Below, one piece after another: positions 45,139-46,367 of a stretch of 46,367 bases of DNA. The stretch is from contig JAQYLT010000068.1 in NCBI GenBank assembly GCA_028719885.1, positions 1 to 46,367 of the forward strand. Direction: 5' to 3'. This stretch comes from Bacillota bacterium (GTDB taxonomy: Bacteria; Bacillota; Clostridia; Oscillospirales; Oscillospiraceae). How positions within the stretch are numbered: position 1 is the stretch's first letter; every line of letters begins with the position of its first letter. The notes under the pieces were generated by a model, which saw only the letters and a list, made by a program, of their open reading frames with translations, had not been told where the DNA came from and searched no databases. The translations under genes were made by a program, and so were the position numbers.

Positions 45139-46242
45139 ATGATAGAATATCCCAAAGCTACAGACTTTCAAGGGGCATTATTTGTTGGTACATGGGGAAG
45201 CACACCGATTCCGATTTATGATGTTCCCAATATGCATTCGCTGAATCAATTGGTTGGATATGTTAAACATATTAATGCAGGAAAGGGCACGGTCCTATAT
45301 CGTGGTCAATGCAAACTTTATGAGCATGTTGCACCTAGCATAAAACATGACTTGAAAAAAGAAAAAGAAAATGTTGCTCGACTCAAAGAGTCAACTGACG
45401 CAATAATTGGAGAAAACGCACTTTTAAAGTTTTTTGGCTTGAAGAAACCGGAGGTTGAGGGGTGGACACTGTTCCAAAAACTTATTATTGAAGCTGTTCT
45501 TCAGCATTATGGAGCCACAACTTATTGTGTTGATTTCGTGGATAATCATTGGACTGCATTATGGTTTGGGTTATACGAGTGGGATAGGGCTAACTATCGG
45601 TACTTACTGCGTAATAACATGTGCTGTGGAGAAAAAGGTGAATATATTACGCAGAGCGATTATATGAAGAAAAGGCCGCTTCCAGTGGAACCCACATTTG
45701 AATCGACAGTATTAGATGACAATAAATTAATGGAATTGAAGGAACATGCAAAGCTTGCGCCTGTTTCCTATGAGGAATTGGTGAGAAGAAACCGGGCGAA
45801 GAAGTTTGGGGTAGATCATAAACTCTGGGAAGAGAATTGTGCCGAAATAAAAAAATACAACGATTCGATTGACTGCATAGAAAATACCGACCATCTATTC
45901 TTGTTTCTGTATGTTGCTGATACAAATGCATCTAGCTACCATGGTGTTTACATGGGAGAAAAGACATACACAATAGACTTGAGAAAGGCACTTCCTTCAA
46001 ATTTTCTTCGGCCATGCTCTCAGCATGGTTGGGTGGTTAGAGGTAAAGATACAAATTACAATTTTAATGCTAATATTTCCTGCGTGATTCGTGTGAGTGT
46101 GGATCTTGCTAAGGAAATGCTTGGCTCAGGAACGCTTCTTAGCCAGGATAACTTCTTTCCTGATGAGACGATTGATCAGGGATACAACATTCTGCTGGAG
46201 AGACAAAAGGATTCCAGACTCCCATCTAATACTAAATCTTAA
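45139..46242 (+). CDS. FRG domain protein, AT-rich
   Basis: About 367 residues from ATG 45139 (GGAAAGG 6 nt upstream; in-frame ATGs at 45082 and 45124 lack a site). The FRG domain starts with GTVLYRGQCKLYEH (R55-G56) and continues with LQHYGATTYCVDFVDNHWTALWFGL (about 121-145), the second family hallmark. The C-terminal half (HLFLFLYVADTN, GWVVRGKDTNY) closes the fold. FRG proteins are frequent in defence and mobile regions, but their activity is unknown. Codon use is visibly AT-rich (many AAA, ATA, TTA) compared with all neighbours, and the gene abuts an insertion sequence, pointing to horizontal acquisition. Confidence 0.85.
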   Translation: MIEYPKATDFQGALFVGTWGSTPIPIYDVPNMHSLNQLVGYVKHINAGKGTVLYRGQCKLYEHVAPSIKHDLKKEKENVARLKESTDAIIGENALLKFFGLKKPEVEGWTLFQKLIIEAVLQHYGATTYCVDFVDNHWTALWFGLYEWDRANYRYLLRNNMCCGEKGEYITQSDYMKKRPLPVEPTFESTVLDDNKLMELKEHAKLAPVSYEELVRRNRAKKFGVDHKLWEENCAEIKKYNDSIDCIENTDHLFLFLYVADTNASSYHGVYMGEKTYTIDLRKALPSNFLRPCSQHGWVVRGKDTNYNFNANISCVIRVSVDLAKEMLGSGTLLSQDNFFPDETIDQGYNILLERQKDSRLPSNTKS

Positions 46243-46250
46243 TAAAACAG

Positions 46251-46279
46251 TTTAAATATTTGCAACGATGTGGTATAGT
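46251..46279 (+). promoter_or_regulatory. Candidate promoter of the right-hand transposase
   Basis: TTTAAA, 17-nt spacer, TATAGT, 16 nt before ATG 46296. AAACAGTTTAA at 46245-46255 is repeated in inverted form (TTAAACTGTTT) near 113-123 in the left transposase end and might be part of the IS ends. Confidence 0.35.
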
Positions 46280-46295
46280 ATATCTGGGTGATAAA

Positions 46296-46367
46296 TATGG
46301 CTTCCAGATATAAATTTAGCGAAGAACAAATCAGTGAGATTGAACGGGCACGCAAAAGCAATAAGGA
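46296..46367 (+). CDS. IS630-like transposase, N-terminal start (partial)
   Basis: ATG 46296 opens MASRYKFSEEQISEIERARKSNKD and runs off the window. The opening, with a basic start and a helix rich in E/I/R ending in KSNK, resembles the N-termini of IS630-family transposases before their helix-turn-helix. It has the same orientation as the C-terminal fragment at 1-129. The family call is tentative given only 24 residues. Confidence 0.5.

Overview
The window looks like a chromosomal segment of a low-GC-lineage but fairly GC-rich Firmicute, probably a gut clostridium of the Oscillospirales type. This is an inference. It rests on strong AGGAGG-type ribosome sites, near-consensus TTGACA/TATAAT promoters, tRNAs with encoded CCA, a parE-parC pair, and Firmicutes-type families (TrmK, YitT, TIGR01440/UPF0340, DUF1858, DUF3892, short UvrA-like ABC proteins, Lsa-type ABC-F). 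No species call is possible from the sequence alone.

Layout. 1-129 is the C-terminal end of an IS630-like transposase, and 46296-46367 is the N-terminal start of another, both on the + strand, so the window is bracketed by related insertion sequences. 0.2-5.3 kb (- strand) carries a two-helix membrane protein, YebC, the trmK-nif3-like pair, a DUF1858 redox protein and an FAD/Rieske oxidoreductase. 5.4-12.1 kb (+) carries topoisomerase IV parE-parC, a YitT membrane protein and an ArsB/NhaD-type permease, with two identical tRNA-Gly(GCC) genes flanking the permease. tRNA-Asp(GTC) follows. 12.9-16.8 kb (-) holds a membrane-anchored leucine-rich-repeat protein and Tex. 17-22 kb (+) holds a PfkB kinase, an anchored polysaccharide deacetylase, two GNAT acetyltransferases and a COG2509 flavoprotein.

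From about 22 kb onward the window is accessory in character: small acetyltransferases, extracytoplasmic proteins with a DxDxNGxxEL motif, drug-responsive-looking regulators (a TipA-like MerR, a MerR with a GyrI-like domain, and an AraC with a GyrI-like domain), a short UvrA-like ABC protein, an Lsa-type ABC-F protein behind an apparent transcription attenuator, a CDF metal exporter, hydrolases, and small operons of DUF proteins. The last gene (FRG domain) is visibly AT-rich and sits next to the right-hand insertion sequence, which suggests recent acquisition.

Non-coding structure is the most unusual part. A MITE-like repeat family has three copies (12.34, 26.73 and 30.54 kb) built from 20-bp palindromes. 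A 158-bp fold-back element lies at 25.31 kb. Twin mini-loci at 22.49 and 28.35 kb encode MLDTKSER and MMLDNKSE, each followed by the same type of terminator. A candidate minus-strand small RNA lies at 22.11-22.20 kb. A three-segment attenuator precedes the ABC-F gene at 37.04-37.29 kb.
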